From: Mesorhizobium sp. dw_380
GTDB lineage: Bacteria; Pseudomonadota; Alphaproteobacteria; Rhizobiales; Rhizobiaceae
Direction of reading: 5' to 3'
DNA: 48,078 nucleotides
Assembly: GCF_018588885.1 (NCBI RefSeq)
Contig: NZ_JAFFIW010000047.1
Span: forward strand, 1 to 48,078
Shown one piece after another: positions 25,196 to 34,134 of the stretch (the stretch's first letter is position 1; each line of letters opens with the position of its first letter). Position numbers and translations under genes: made by a program. Under the pieces are notes generated by a model, which worked only from the letters and a program-made list of their open reading frames with translations, was not told where the DNA came from and ran no database searches.

Positions 25196-26278
25196 TTAGT
25201 TTCTTCCCTTGTCCAGCCGTTCGCCACTGCCTTGGTCAAACAGATGAATTTGGTCTGGCGCGGGCTCCAGATGGATTCGAGCCCCTGGAGAGAGCTCCAT
25301 TCGCTGGTGCAGTACCGAGCAGACTGCGATGCTGCCCACGCTGGCGAAGATATGGATTTCAGGACCAGTCGGCTCGACAACGGTGACGGTCGCCGGGATG
25401 CCGCTCCCGTCCGTCACAGGTCGAAGATGCTCGGGGCGGACGCCATAGACCACCTTTTGGCCCGGACGGACGGCGGCCTTCGGCGGTAGCGGCAGGGCCA
25501 AGTCACCGATCCGCACCACGCCTGCATCGCCGTCGGTGGCCACCTCGCCATGAAACATATTCATTGCAGGCGAGCCGATGAACGAGGCGACAAAGAGATT
25601 TTCCGGGCGATCGTAGACGTCGAGCGGGCGCCCGATCTGCTCGATGTAGCCGTCTCGCATGATTACGATCACGTCGGCCATGGTCATCGCCTCGATCTGG
25701 TCGTGCGTGACGTATACTGTCGTGGTCTTCAGCCGCTGGTGGAGTTCCTTAATTTCGGTCCGCATCTGCACGCGCAGTTTGGCATCGAGGTTGGACAGCG
25801 GTTCGTCGAACAGGAACACGGTTGGATCGCGCACGATTGCGCGGCCCATGGCAACACGCTGCCGCTGACCGCCCGAAAGCTGGCGGGGATACCGTTCCAG
25901 GTAGGGAGTCAGATTGAGAACTGACGCGGCCCACGCCACCTTCTGTTTGATCTCTTCCTTAGGGCGTTTCTTCAACTGCATGGAAAAGGCCATGTTGTCG
26001 AAAACCGTCATGTGCGCATAAAGCGCGTAATTCTGGAAAACCATTGCAATATTGCGATCCTTGGGATGAAGGGTGTTGACGACATGGTCGCCTATGGCGA
26101 TGCGACCGGATGTGATGGGTTCAAGACCGGCAATCATGCGCAGCAGTGTGGACTTACCGCATCCTGAGGGGCCTAACAGGACGACGAACTGGCCATCTCC
26201 GATCGAAAGGTCGAGTCCATGGATCACCTCTACGGCGCCATAGTCCTTCTTTATGTTGTTGATGGTCACAGACGCCAT
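25196..26278 (-). CDS. sugar/polyol ABC transporter ATP-binding protein (UgpC/MalK type)
   Basis: A 360-residue ATPase of the carbohydrate-uptake CUT1 class. Walker A is GPSGCGKST (37-45), the signature LSGGQRQR (about 134-141), Walker B 'VFLFDEPLSNLD', and the switch His lies in 'VYVTHDQIEAMT'. The C-terminal 120 residues form the TOBE/MOP-like regulatory domain of MalK-type proteins. It energises import through the two permeases encoded upstream in the same operon. It lies between the glycerol-1-phosphate-dehydrogenase-like gene (74 bases upstream) and the GpsA-like gene. Only one ATPase gene is present, so it probably forms a homodimer. Confidence 0.93.
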   Translation of the reverse strand: MASVTINNIKKDYGAVEVIHGLDLSIGDGQFVVLLGPSGCGKSTLLRMIAGLEPITSGRIAIGDHVVNTLHPKDRNIAMVFQNYALYAHMTVFDNMAFSMQLKKRPKEEIKQKVAWAASVLNLTPYLERYPRQLSGGQRQRVAMGRAIVRDPTVFLFDEPLSNLDAKLRVQMRTEIKELHQRLKTTTVYVTHDQIEAMTMADVIVIMRDGYIEQIGRPLDVYDRPENLFVASFIGSPAMNMFHGEVATDGDAGVVRIGDLALPLPPKAAVRPGQKVVYGVRPEHLRPVTDGSGIPATVTVVEPTGPEIHIFASVGSIAVCSVLHQRMELSPGARIHLEPAPDQIHLFDQGSGERLDKGRN

Positions 26279-26352
26279 AAATCGCTACCCTTCAATGCTT
26301 GCTGCTGCGTTTCCACTCGCCATGCGAGCCACTGGGAGGATAAAAATGGGTC

Positions 26353-27678
26353 TCACCATTCGCTCTGCAGAAATTCTTCCAGGAGACCTGCATCGGCCGC
26401 CAAATTGACAAAGGACCAGCGGCCGCGGATTTCTCGCGAATAGCGAATGGCGTCGTGCCAAAGCTCTCGGGGCAAGCCTAACTCGGTGCCGGTGACCGGG
26501 CCTCCAGCAGCCTTGAGCGCTGCCTCCATGCGGCCGACCGGCATAGCCATCGGCCGAAGCTCCCGGCGCAGAGCCGGCCAGATTTCCTCGAGCTTCCGAT
26601 TGAAAGCTTCTGTCGCTCTGTGGTCGAGTGCTGTCTTCCTCATTTCGGCTATGCACAGCGGTCCAAGTTGCGCACCGTAGCGTCCCAGCATCGCCGCCTC
26701 ATCGATGAGCGTCGGCTTTGCCCGAGGCGGCTCTTCCATGTCCAGCAGCATCGCTTGCATACGTGCCATGACCAGCGACGCCACGCCAACCTGCTGACCG
26801 TGGGTGGTACCGGGATGATGCTCCCGCGCGAACATGTCGACCCAATGGGAAATTTGGTGCTCCCCCATGGAGCCGGGGTGCGAAACGCCGGCGAAGCAAA
26901 CTCCCATCGAGCACAGCGTCAAGACGCGCTGCAGATGCCCGACGGCGGTGACATCATGGGACGCGAGGCCCGACGCGTGGGCCAGCATCGGCTCCTCGTC
27001 GCCGGCCTGCAGCCGATACGGCACGTCGGAGTAGTAGGTCCCGAAAAGCCGATGCGAAGCCCACCAGTCGAGCTGCGCAGTGGACCGGCAGAGGCTGTCG
27101 CCAAGGCCAGCAGCACTGAGCCAGCTGGGCGCCGCCGCCGACACACCAAGGTCCAGGAAGATACCGCGCGGGGCGTGCGAGGGCAGCGAGATCTTGAGCC
27201 CCGAAGCCAAGGTCACCGACGCTGTCGAGGCACCGTAGCCATTCATCGACGCTGCGGTTCCAAAGACCGCATAAGGCCGGCCGTCGAGGAAGGTTGCGTG
27301 CTTGCAGCTGTCGTTGAGGACTCCGGACCCGACGGCAACGATGCCGTCGGCATAACGCGTTTTCTCCCTGACCAACTCGACCGTCGTTTCTTCGCAGTCG
27401 AGGCCGTCGGGCAGCACGATTTCGTCAATATCGGCGACAGTGCGCAGCGCCTTAGCGACGCGTCGGCCCATTACTTCGAAAGTGTTGACATCGGACACGA
27501 CAGCAATCCGGCTGCCCAGCCTCAGAGGCGCGATGAGATCTGCCTCGCGGCCCTCAGTCGTCTCAAGCAATTCGATCGTCTGGAAGGGCAGGTCAGCGGC
27601 AGCGCCGGTCTCAGAATCCTTCCAGCGTCCTGCGACAACATCCTCGATCAAGGCATTCCAGTTGATCCTCTCAGCCAC
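26353..27678 (-). CDS. glycerol-1-phosphate dehydrogenase-like (AraM/EgsA family) enzyme
   Basis: A 441-residue enzyme of the iron/zinc-dependent dehydrogenase superfamily, nearest to sn-glycerol-1-phosphate dehydrogenases. The NAD-binding site shows 'GIVAVGSGVLNDSCKHAT' and 'VFGTAASMNGYGAST'. Metal ligands are expected at the Asp of 'GLGDSLC' and the histidines of 'GEHQISHW' and 'PGTTHGQQV'. I chose the GTG at 27678: it has a GGAGG site six bases upstream and overlaps the stop of the FGGY kinase gene (GTGGCTGA). The frame stays open further upstream inside the kinase gene, but that part is a shadow. B. subtilis AraM, in the arabinose operon, is a family precedent. Substrate here is unknown. 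Confidence 0.82.
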   Translation of the reverse strand: MAERINWNALIEDVVAGRWKDSETGAAADLPFQTIELLETTEGREADLIAPLRLGSRIAVVSDVNTFEVMGRRVAKALRTVADIDEIVLPDGLDCEETTVELVREKTRYADGIVAVGSGVLNDSCKHATFLDGRPYAVFGTAASMNGYGASTASVTLASGLKISLPSHAPRGIFLDLGVSAAAPSWLSAAGLGDSLCRSTAQLDWWASHRLFGTYYSDVPYRLQAGDEEPMLAHASGLASHDVTAVGHLQRVLTLCSMGVCFAGVSHPGSMGEHQISHWVDMFAREHHPGTTHGQQVGVASLVMARMQAMLLDMEEPPRAKPTLIDEAAMLGRYGAQLGPLCIAEMRKTALDHRATEAFNRKLEEIWPALRRELRPMAMPVGRMEAALKAAGGPVTGTELGLPRELWHDAIRYSREIRGRWSFVNLAADAGLLEEFLQSEW

Positions 27679-29242
27679 GGTCAGCCTCCGTGTAAGCCGC
27701 CAGTCGCTGGTTCCAGGCCGAAATCGTTGGCCAAAGATCGGCGTGAATTGCAAGGAGTTCGGCATACCGGCCGGCATGGCCTGCATCGGGTTCGAAGGAT
27801 TTGGCGGGCTCGCTGGCCATTGCAAGCGAGGCTTCGGTGATGCTGGAAAACCAGCCCACCCCCTTTGCCGCTGCCATTGCCGCGCCGAGCGAGGAGGCTT
27901 CCACAGTCCTCGAACGCTTTACGGGACGATTGAGTGCATCCGCCAGAATCTGCATCCACAGGTCAGACTTCGCTCCTCCGCCGATCGCTATAAAGTAGTC
28001 GATGTCCTGGTTGGCGGCGGCAGCGGCCCGCTGACTTGTAGCTGCCTGATGGAGCGCTATGCCCTCCAGCACCGCGCGATGGATGTCACCGCGGCGGCTC
28101 GAGCCGGAAAGCCCGGCAATCACACCGCGGGCGCCGCTGTTCCAGTGGGGATCCATGACGCCTTGCCAGTAGGGCAAGAGCATTATGCCGCCGGCGCCGA
28201 TCGGGCTGGCTGCGGCCTCGGCCTCAAGCGCCTCCAGGTCCCCGTTGCAGCCATGCAGATCGACGCCAAGCATTTCGCGCGCCATCCAGTCGACGAGGAA
28301 AGTGCCGGCTCGCAGACACGTCTCGTATATGTAGCCATCCTCCGCGATGGCATTTTCGGTCCGGAAAGCCGGATCACAGACGTAGTCGGTGCCGAAACTT
28401 CCCGAGACGACCGCTGTGCCAAGGTTGATATAAGCGCTTCGCGGCTGCAACACACCGGCGCCCGTTCCGGCGCATTGACCGTCGCCACCACCGGCCACGA
28501 TCGGCGTGCCCTCCCGCAAGCCAGTCAGCGTGGCGGCTTCCTGAGTAACCTGGCCCAGGACGATCCCAGGCCGAGCCAAGTCCAGCATCACATGCCGGGC
28601 GACGCCTGCCGCCTCCAGTATCTCGTTCGACCAGTCGAGTGCGCGCATGTCGAGCACACCCATCGGGTCCGCCGAGGCAGTGGACGTGATCCATCGGCCG
28701 CTCAGGCGAAAAACGAGATAGCCGTGGACTTCGGCCATTCGTTCCACCCGGGCAAAGATCTCGGGCTGCTCCTCGCGAAACCAGATCATGCGATAAAGGC
28801 AAGGGATGACGTCCAGCGGCTTGCCGGATATTGCGTGGACGCGTGCCGCGCCGAAGGTCTCGCCGAAGCGGCGTGCTTTCTGGCGAGCCCGCTCGTCCAG
28901 CCAGAGTGTCGCGGGCCGGAGCGCTTCGCCCTGTTCGTCGAAAAGGCCGAAGGTCTCGCGCTGGTTGGAAATGGCAAGGGCGGCAATGCGCGTTGGCGAA
29001 ACTGTTGCAGTGACAGTGCGCAGCGCTGTGACCGTCGAGGCCCACCACTCTGCCGGATCCTGCTCGAAATACCCCGCGCGCGGGTTGGACATCGCTATCG
29101 GCGCGCGACCCTCCGCCACGACGCGTCCATTGCGATCCCAGGCAATTGCCTTGGTTGCCGAGGTCGAGGAATCGATGCCGATGACGAGGTCCGGAGCCAT
29201 TGCCGCCACATTGCCAAGGGCGAGGGCGGCCGAAACCGCCAT
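27671..29242 (-). CDS. FGGY-family carbohydrate/polyol kinase
   Basis: A 523-residue kinase of the FGGY family (glycerol kinase, xylulokinase and relatives). The N-terminal phosphate-binding motif is 'VIGIDSSTSATKAIAWD', the substrate loop 'ATLWLDERA', the catalytic Asp lies in 'VAGGGDGQCAGTGAG', and the C-terminal nucleotide site is 'AIGGGAKSDLWMQILADAL'. It would phosphorylate a sugar or polyol after uptake. An in-frame ATG at 29200 ('MAPDLVIGID') fits the usual N-terminus better than 29242 and may be the true start. Neither has a strong ribosome binding site. It follows the substrate-binding protein gene by 24 bases and overlaps the next dehydrogenase by eight. Xylulokinase-like is as precise as sequence allows. 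Confidence 0.88.
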   Translation of the reverse strand: MAVSAALALGNVAAMAPDLVIGIDSSTSATKAIAWDRNGRVVAEGRAPIAMSNPRAGYFEQDPAEWWASTVTALRTVTATVSPTRIAALAISNQRETFGLFDEQGEALRPATLWLDERARQKARRFGETFGAARVHAISGKPLDVIPCLYRMIWFREEQPEIFARVERMAEVHGYLVFRLSGRWITSTASADPMGVLDMRALDWSNEILEAAGVARHVMLDLARPGIVLGQVTQEAATLTGLREGTPIVAGGGDGQCAGTGAGVLQPRSAYINLGTAVVSGSFGTDYVCDPAFRTENAIAEDGYIYETCLRAGTFLVDWMAREMLGVDLHGCNGDLEALEAEAAASPIGAGGIMLLPYWQGVMDPHWNSGARGVIAGLSGSSRRGDIHRAVLEGIALHQAATSQRAAAAANQDIDYFIAIGGGAKSDLWMQILADALNRPVKRSRTVEASSLGAAMAAAKGVGWFSSITEASLAMASEPAKSFEPDAGHAGRYAELLAIHADLWPTISAWNQRLAAYTEADRG

Positions 29243-29266
29243 CGCCGAAATACCCCAAATACGCCG

Positions 29267-30796
29267 TTAAAGCCCGGCGTCCTTGACCTTGCCGTCGACA
29301 ATGCCGGCGATGGCATCGAGGCATGCCTTGGCGTCGCCGCCATACTCTTGGCCAGTCAGCAGCTTGCCGAGTTCGACCGGAATGTCATTGTTCGATAAAT
29401 CCGCCCAGATGGGCATGTCCGGCTCGGACCCCATTTGATTGTCAATTGTATATTTGATCGCGTCGAAATGGCGTGTCGTTCCTGGTCCAACGACGGCCTT
29501 CGCCTTCACCCGAGGATCCGTGAAGGAGGAATTGCGCATCGGCGAGGCGCCGCCGCCGAGCGTCGAGACGCGCGCCATCACGTCCTTCGAGCAGACCCAC
29601 TGCATGAACAACCAAGCCGCTTCCTTGTTCTTGGAATATTCCGACAGGGAAATCGTCGAGCCACCCTGGTGACCGACGGCCGGGATTTCGTTGAAGCCGC
29701 AATCCGCGACGGCGCGGCGGCCGGGAACCTCCCTGGGCGCTGGCAAAGCCTCGAACAGGCCTTTGACCTTGGAATCGTTGGCATCGAAACCGGGGAAATC
29801 CTCACCCCAGGTGATGGCCATTGCGGCCTGCCCCTGTGTCAGGGCCTGCCCCTGTCCATCCCAGGTCCATGTCGTTGCCGATGGTGGCGAGTTCTTGACT
29901 AGTTCCTGATAGAATTTCAGCCCGGCCACGCCGCGCTCATCGTTGCCGACGAATTTCTTGTCCTTGTTGAAGATCGAACCGCCATGACCCCAAAGTGCGA
30001 AGGTCCAGTCGCATTCGAGCGAATAGTGGCCGGACTTCGCCTGGCATGCTGTGCCAAAGATGCCATTGCCCTTTTCCGCCTCGGTCAGCGCCTGCACGGC
30101 TTTGATATAGGCGTCAAGGTCTGTCGGCAAAGCGATGTTATGCTTGTCGAAAAGGTCCTTGCGATACATCAAGATGAAGATGGGAATATCGAAGGGAATT
30201 CCGCATTGCTTGCCATTGTACATGGCGATACCGTCGACCAGCGGCTTGGAAAAATCGTCCCAGTCGAAGTTGGGCATCGCCAGTGCTTTGTTCTTGTCGT
30301 AATACTCGCGTGGATCGATGACATCCTGTGCAAATGTCGCCATCCAGGACTGGTCGAGATAGTAGACATCATAGGTGCCTAGTTGGCCTTGCACGTCCTG
30401 CGTGGCCTTTGCGAGTACCTGCTCTAGCGGCACGATCTCGACCTCGACCTCAATGCCGGTTGCCTTGGTGAATTCGCCCGCGACAAGTTGGTTGGCGACA
30501 ATCGTGGGCGGCGTTGCTTCCGAGGTGTAGCGAATTTTCGTGCCGGCATATGGCTTACCGACATCAGCCAGCCACTTCAGCATGTCCGTGTCCTGGGCTC
30601 GAGCCTCCTCGATCCCAAGACCCAGCATCCCCCGATTGGGGCGGCCGCCACTCAACATAGCCGATCCGAAGGCGGAAAAGCCAACGCCTGCCAGCGCCAT
30701 TTTCCTCATAAAGTCGCGTTTGGTTATTCGACGCGCCGTAAAGTCGTTGCAGGTATCGGCGACGAATGTCTTCTTGTCGTGGTCTCTGAAGCTCAT
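29267..30796 (-). CDS. extracellular solute-binding protein, sugar/polyol ABC transporter, probable Tat substrate
   Basis: A 509-residue family-1-type solute-binding protein. The N-terminus is unusually long and contains 'ARRITKRDFMRKMALAGVGF', which resembles a twin-arginine signal followed by a hydrophobic stretch. The mature part has the usual pattern ('IVANQLVAGEFTKATGIEVE', 'YDVYYLDQSWMATF', 'AAMAITWGEDFPGF', 'EAAWLFMQWVCSKDVM'). It captures the substrate in the periplasm for the two permeases encoded just upstream. ATG 30796 is preceded by GGAGGAAC; the open frame reaches 31129 but that part lies over the permease gene. Binding-protein genes are usually the most strongly expressed of such operons. 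Confidence 0.93.
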   Translation of the reverse strand: MSFRDHDKKTFVADTCNDFTARRITKRDFMRKMALAGVGFSAFGSAMLSGGRPNRGMLGLGIEEARAQDTDMLKWLADVGKPYAGTKIRYTSEATPPTIVANQLVAGEFTKATGIEVEVEIVPLEQVLAKATQDVQGQLGTYDVYYLDQSWMATFAQDVIDPREYYDKNKALAMPNFDWDDFSKPLVDGIAMYNGKQCGIPFDIPIFILMYRKDLFDKHNIALPTDLDAYIKAVQALTEAEKGNGIFGTACQAKSGHYSLECDWTFALWGHGGSIFNKDKKFVGNDERGVAGLKFYQELVKNSPPSATTWTWDGQGQALTQGQAAMAITWGEDFPGFDANDSKVKGLFEALPAPREVPGRRAVADCGFNEIPAVGHQGGSTISLSEYSKNKEAAWLFMQWVCSKDVMARVSTLGGGASPMRNSSFTDPRVKAKAVVGPGTTRHFDAIKYTIDNQMGSEPDMPIWADLSNNDIPVELGKLLTGQEYGGDAKACLDAIAGIVDGKVKDAGL

Positions 30797-30840
30797 GATC
30801 GTTCCTCCGTTGCGTTGTCGTCGTTCTTCTCGTCCAGGCC

Positions 30841-31740
30841 TTACTCCTTGAGAGATCCAAGGGTGAGGCCGCGGACCAGATGTCGTTGAACCAGCAGGAT
30901 AAAGATGAAGCTCGGTATGATCGCAGACGTGCCGAGTGCTGTGATGTAGCCCCATTCGGTCGCCGTCGAAGTCACAAACGTCGAGATCTTCACCGGGACA
31001 GTGCGGATCGACGTCGTCAGGAACAGTGAGAGCAGGAACTCGGTCCAGGAAAAGATGAAACATAGTACGGCGGTTGCGGCGACGCCGCCCTTCACCATAG
31101 GAAGGACCACGCGTGCGAACGTCTGCCATCGCGTCGCACCGTCAATCAGTGCCGCCTCGTCGACCTCGCGTGGAACATCGTCGAAGAACGACTTCAAAAG
31201 CAAAACCGCCAGCGGCAGATTGATCAAGCTATGGACGAGGATGAGCCCAGTGTAAGTATCGCGCAGGCCAAGGTCCCGGAACATGAAAACGATCGGTATG
31301 ACGATCGCGATAGGCGGCATGAAGCGTTGCGAGAGGATCCAGAACAGGAACGACTGCTGCCCGCTAAAATGCATTCGCGACAGACAATAGGCAGCCAGCG
31401 TCGCCAGGAGCAGTGTCAGTGCCGTCGACCCGACCGCTATGATCGCGCTGTCGAGCAACGACTGGCGGGAATCGTAGGAATTGGCGCCCCCCTTGATTAC
31501 CCCTGCCGCCTCGCCCCCCTGTTCCATGCCGATTTCCACCCGCGAGACGCCGAGCAGCGTCACGCGATAATTGTCCGGCGTCGGTTTGAAACCGGTATAG
31601 ACCGGTCCACTGCGGTCGAAGATCGCCGAATAGGGTTTGATAGAGGACAGCGCCCACCAGGCGATCGGGAACATGAAGATCGCGACCACCAGCACGGCGA
31701 GCAGGTCACGTGCGATCATCTGGGCGCGGGAGGGTTCCAT
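30841..31740 (-). CDS. sugar/polyol ABC transporter permease 2 (MalG type)
   Basis: A 299-residue inner-membrane permease with about six hydrophobic segments. The EAA loop that docks the ATPase is 'EVDEAALIDGATRWQTFARV'. It belongs to the MalG-like half of CUT1 transporters ('FMFPIAWWALSSIKPY', 'LILVHSLINLPLAVLLLKSF'). A stretch of about 30 residues after the first helix ('RVEIGMEQGGEAAGVIKGG') is periplasmic and longer than usual. ATG 31740 overlaps the stop of permease 1 (TGATG), with GGTGAGG upstream. The frame remains open beyond the ATG, but only as a shadow over permease 1. Confidence 0.92.
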   Translation of the reverse strand: MEPSRAQMIARDLLAVLVVAIFMFPIAWWALSSIKPYSAIFDRSGPVYTGFKPTPDNYRVTLLGVSRVEIGMEQGGEAAGVIKGGANSYDSRQSLLDSAIIAVGSTALTLLLATLAAYCLSRMHFSGQQSFLFWILSQRFMPPIAIVIPIVFMFRDLGLRDTYTGLILVHSLINLPLAVLLLKSFFDDVPREVDEAALIDGATRWQTFARVVLPMVKGGVAATAVLCFIFSWTEFLLSLFLTTSIRTVPVKISTFVTSTATEWGYITALGTSAIIPSFIFILLVQRHLVRGLTLGSLKE

Positions 31741-32651
31741 CAGAACCTCACCTTGAAAAGCTTGACGAAAAGGTTCGACACTCCGATGAGGACGACGAGC
31801 ACGATCAGCGACAAGGTCGCGGCGTAGGGAAAGTCTCCCGTGAAATAGATGCGGCCCGCGTAGAACGAGAGCGTCTCGGTGGCCGTACCCGGCCCGCCGG
31901 CAGTGATGATGTAGACATAGTCGTAGATTCGAAAAAGATCGACGCCGCGGATCAGCACCGCGACAGCAATCACCTTGCGCAGCATCGGCAATGTAAGTCG
32001 CAAGAATGTCTGGATCCCGTTGGCTCCATCGATCGCCGCCGCTTCGAAAGGCTCCTTCGGCAGCGCCCGTAGGCCTGCCAGGATGATGAGCACCATGAAC
32101 GGCGTCCATTGCCATATGTCCGCCAGCAGGATCGCCAGCAGTGCGGTTACCGGCTGGGTCAGAATCGGCTGTGCCGGCGAGATCAGGTTGAGGGCATAGA
32201 CATAGAACGACAGGACACCGAACGAGCCGTCCTGCATCAGTAGGAACATCATTCCGGTCACCGCGGGTGGCACGACCAGCGGCAGCGTCATCAGCGCCCG
32301 CAGGATCCCGTACCCCTTACGATCGGTGTCAAGCAGAAGGGCGATGAGGATGCCGAGTGCAAGCTGAACTGCAAGCGCGATGAATGTATAGATCAGCGTC
32401 GTTTCCAACGCATGCCACATGCGCGTATCCGAAAATGCGCGTGCCCACTGGTGGAATCCGGCAAAATCAAGCTGCCGGGATACGACATTGCGTTTGTGAA
32501 AGGACAACCAGACCGAATAGGCGAGGGGATAGATGCCGAACACAAGAAGCATCACGGTGATCGGCGCGAGCCAGGGAAATGGATGCTCGGCCGTCATGAA
32601 CCGGGGCAGGGCCCATCCGGACCTCTTTCGCGTGAAAGTCGCCGTGCTCAC
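31740..32651 (-). CDS. sugar/polyol ABC transporter permease 1 (MalF type)
   Basis: A permease of about 303 residues with six or so membrane segments ('PITVMLLVFGIYPLAYSVWL', 'ALAVQLALGILIALLL', 'MTLPLVVPPAVTGMMFLL') and an EAA loop 'PFEAAAIDGANGIQTFLRL'. It pairs with permease 2. The best start is GTG 32651, eight bases after a GGAG motif; a TTG two codons upstream (32657) is possible. It is the first gene of the polyol operon. Upstream lie direct repeats that may bind the SorC regulator. Confidence 0.92.
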   Translation of the reverse strand: MSTATFTRKRSGWALPRFMTAEHPFPWLAPITVMLLVFGIYPLAYSVWLSFHKRNVVSRQLDFAGFHQWARAFSDTRMWHALETTLIYTFIALAVQLALGILIALLLDTDRKGYGILRALMTLPLVVPPAVTGMMFLLMQDGSFGVLSFYVYALNLISPAQPILTQPVTALLAILLADIWQWTPFMVLIILAGLRALPKEPFEAAAIDGANGIQTFLRLTLPMLRKVIAVAVLIRGVDLFRIYDYVYIITAGGPGTATETLSFYAGRIYFTGDFPYAATLSLIVLVVLIGVSNLFVKLFKVRF

Positions 32652-32721
32652 GCGCAAATCTCCGCTGGATAACAGAGATGCATCGGCCTTCTCCCTACCG
32701 GCCAGATCGTGCGGACTTGAA

Positions 32722-32752
32722 CTTTTGTAAGTTTGTTGTGTCTTTTGTTAAG
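32722..32752. promoter_or_regulatory. direct repeats upstream of the polyol operon (candidate operator)
   Basis: CTTTTGTAAG (32722-32731) and CTTTTGTTAAG (32742-32752) are 20 bases apart, two helical turns, in the AT-rich leader about 70-100 bases before the first permease gene. An AACTT-TTGT-AAGTT dyad overlaps the first copy. Spacing and position suit the SorC regulator. No clear -35/-10 pair stands out. The rest of 32652-33008 holds no gene. Confidence 0.35.
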
Positions 32753-33008
32753 GTAACGTGTGGGACGGCCGTCGATTTGTCAAGATAGGGTTTGATGGCA
32801 CCCGTGGAGTGGATCCGCACGTTGGCGATCACGTGCGAACAGGAACGGTTCTTCAAAAAACAACGGCAAGAATGTCTGCGGATACCGAGAAACCCGCATC
32901 CTCCGGCCGCTGCAGCCATGCAGGCCCAATACCGTCGCCCGTCTACTCCGCGAAGCGCGTGACAAACGCGCGACGCATCAACAAGATTTGAGAGCAGCCA
33001 GTCTCACA

Positions 33009-34055
33009 TTAATCCGGTAGGGTGATCTGAAGCTTCACGTCGGCCGGCCGGCCTTCGACCGCGCGGTCGAAGGCTGCGATTGAGTCCTCGAAGGCAAAGG
33101 TCGCCGAAATGAGCGGCTTTAAGTCGACTCGGCCCGACCCCATAAAAGCAATCGCCCGCTCATATTGGTGTGCATAGCGGAACACAGTCTCGATGCGGAC
33201 TTCCTTGGTTGAAGCGGTCGCGATGTCGAATGGCACCGGCGCCACCGGCAGGCCGACGACAACCACCGCGCCACCGGGCCGCAGCAGATCAAGAAGCTTT
33301 TCCCACGCTTTGGGCGAGCCGGAGCATTCGAACACCACGTCGGCGCCCCAGCCGTCGGTCAGGTGCTTGACCTCCCTCGTCAGGTCCTTTTCTCGAAGAT
33401 TGACCGGGATCACCCCCTGGTAGCCGGCGGCAATTTCGAGCTTGGGTTGCGCGAAATCTGCGACGATTGCGCGCGAACAGCCCCCAGCAAGGGCAGCGAT
33501 TGCGACCATGGTGCCAATTGGTCCGGCGCCGAGCACGACAGCTGTATCGCCGGGGGTGATTTTCGCTTTGGTCGCCGCCTGCATCCCCACGGCGAAAGGC
33601 TCCACCATCGCGCCTTCACCGAAGCTGATATTGTCGGATAGCTTGAAGGTGTAGTTGGCGGGATGGACGACATGGGCCGTCAGCACCCCGTGGACAGGCG
33701 GCGTTGCCCAGAACCTTACGGCAGGATCTATGTTGTAGAGGCCAAGCCGGCTCGCCCGCGAATTCGGGTCGGGGATGCCCGGCTCCATGCAAACGCGGTC
33801 GCCGACCTCTAGATGCTCGACGCCTTCGCCTATTTCGACAATTGTCCCGGCGGCTTCATGGCCCAGAACCATAGGTGCTTCGACCACAAAGGGGCCAATA
33901 CGGCCGTGGGTATAGTAGTGGACGTCCGAGCCGCAAACCCCGACGGTGTGGATCTTGATCCGGACCTGGCCCTGGCCGACGGCCTGCGGCAGGTCTATGT
34001 CACGCAGCTTAAGATCGTGCTGGCGTTCAAGAACGAGGGCGCGAACTTTGGTCAT
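33009..34055 (-). CDS. NAD-dependent zinc-type polyol (xylitol/sorbitol) dehydrogenase
   Basis: A 348-residue medium-chain dehydrogenase. Catalytic zinc ligands are visible in 'GVCGSDVHYY' (Cys) and 'VLGHEAAG' (His-Glu). The Rossmann motif is 'VVLGAGPIGTMVA', followed by 'AIVADFAQPKLEIA', whose Asp suggests NAD over NADP. The lobe that usually carries four structural-zinc cysteines reads 'EPGIPDPNSRASRLGLYNI' and has none. The type is that of sorbitol/xylitol dehydrogenases. ATG 34055 has a GGAGA site five to six bases upstream. It lies upstream of the ABC operon on the same strand with a 357-base gap, so it probably has its own promoter but serves the same pathway. Confidence 0.87.
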   Translation of the reverse strand: MTKVRALVLERQHDLKLRDIDLPQAVGQGQVRIKIHTVGVCGSDVHYYTHGRIGPFVVEAPMVLGHEAAGTIVEIGEGVEHLEVGDRVCMEPGIPDPNSRASRLGLYNIDPAVRFWATPPVHGVLTAHVVHPANYTFKLSDNISFGEGAMVEPFAVGMQAATKAKITPGDTAVVLGAGPIGTMVAIAALAGGCSRAIVADFAQPKLEIAAGYQGVIPVNLREKDLTREVKHLTDGWGADVVFECSGSPKAWEKLLDLLRPGGAVVVVGLPVAPVPFDIATASTKEVRIETVFRYAHQYERAIAFMGSGRVDLKPLISATFAFEDSIAAFDRAVEGRPADVKLQITLPD

Positions 34056-34134
34056 TAGCATCTCCTTCTTCAAAACTGGCTGCCGTGTTTCGAACCGCAA
34101 GCCCTAGCCAGCTGAAATTTTCCATTTCACGGTA

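Noticed and set aside
26620..27840. Plus-strand open frame of 406 codons opposite the dehydrogenase
   Set aside because: Antisense to a well-supported glycerol-1-phosphate-dehydrogenase-like gene; no protein motifs.
27440..29398. Plus-strand open frame of 652 codons opposite the FGGY kinase
   Set aside because: Shadow of the kinase and neighbouring genes: no motif, poor ribosome binding site and Arg/Gly/Ala-rich composition. The minus-strand genes have full family signatures.
31744..32115. N-terminal extension of permease 2 by about 125 codons
   Set aside because: The extension lies over permease 1 in another frame and lacks membrane-protein character. The ATG at 31740 with its own ribosome binding site overlaps the upstream stop as expected.
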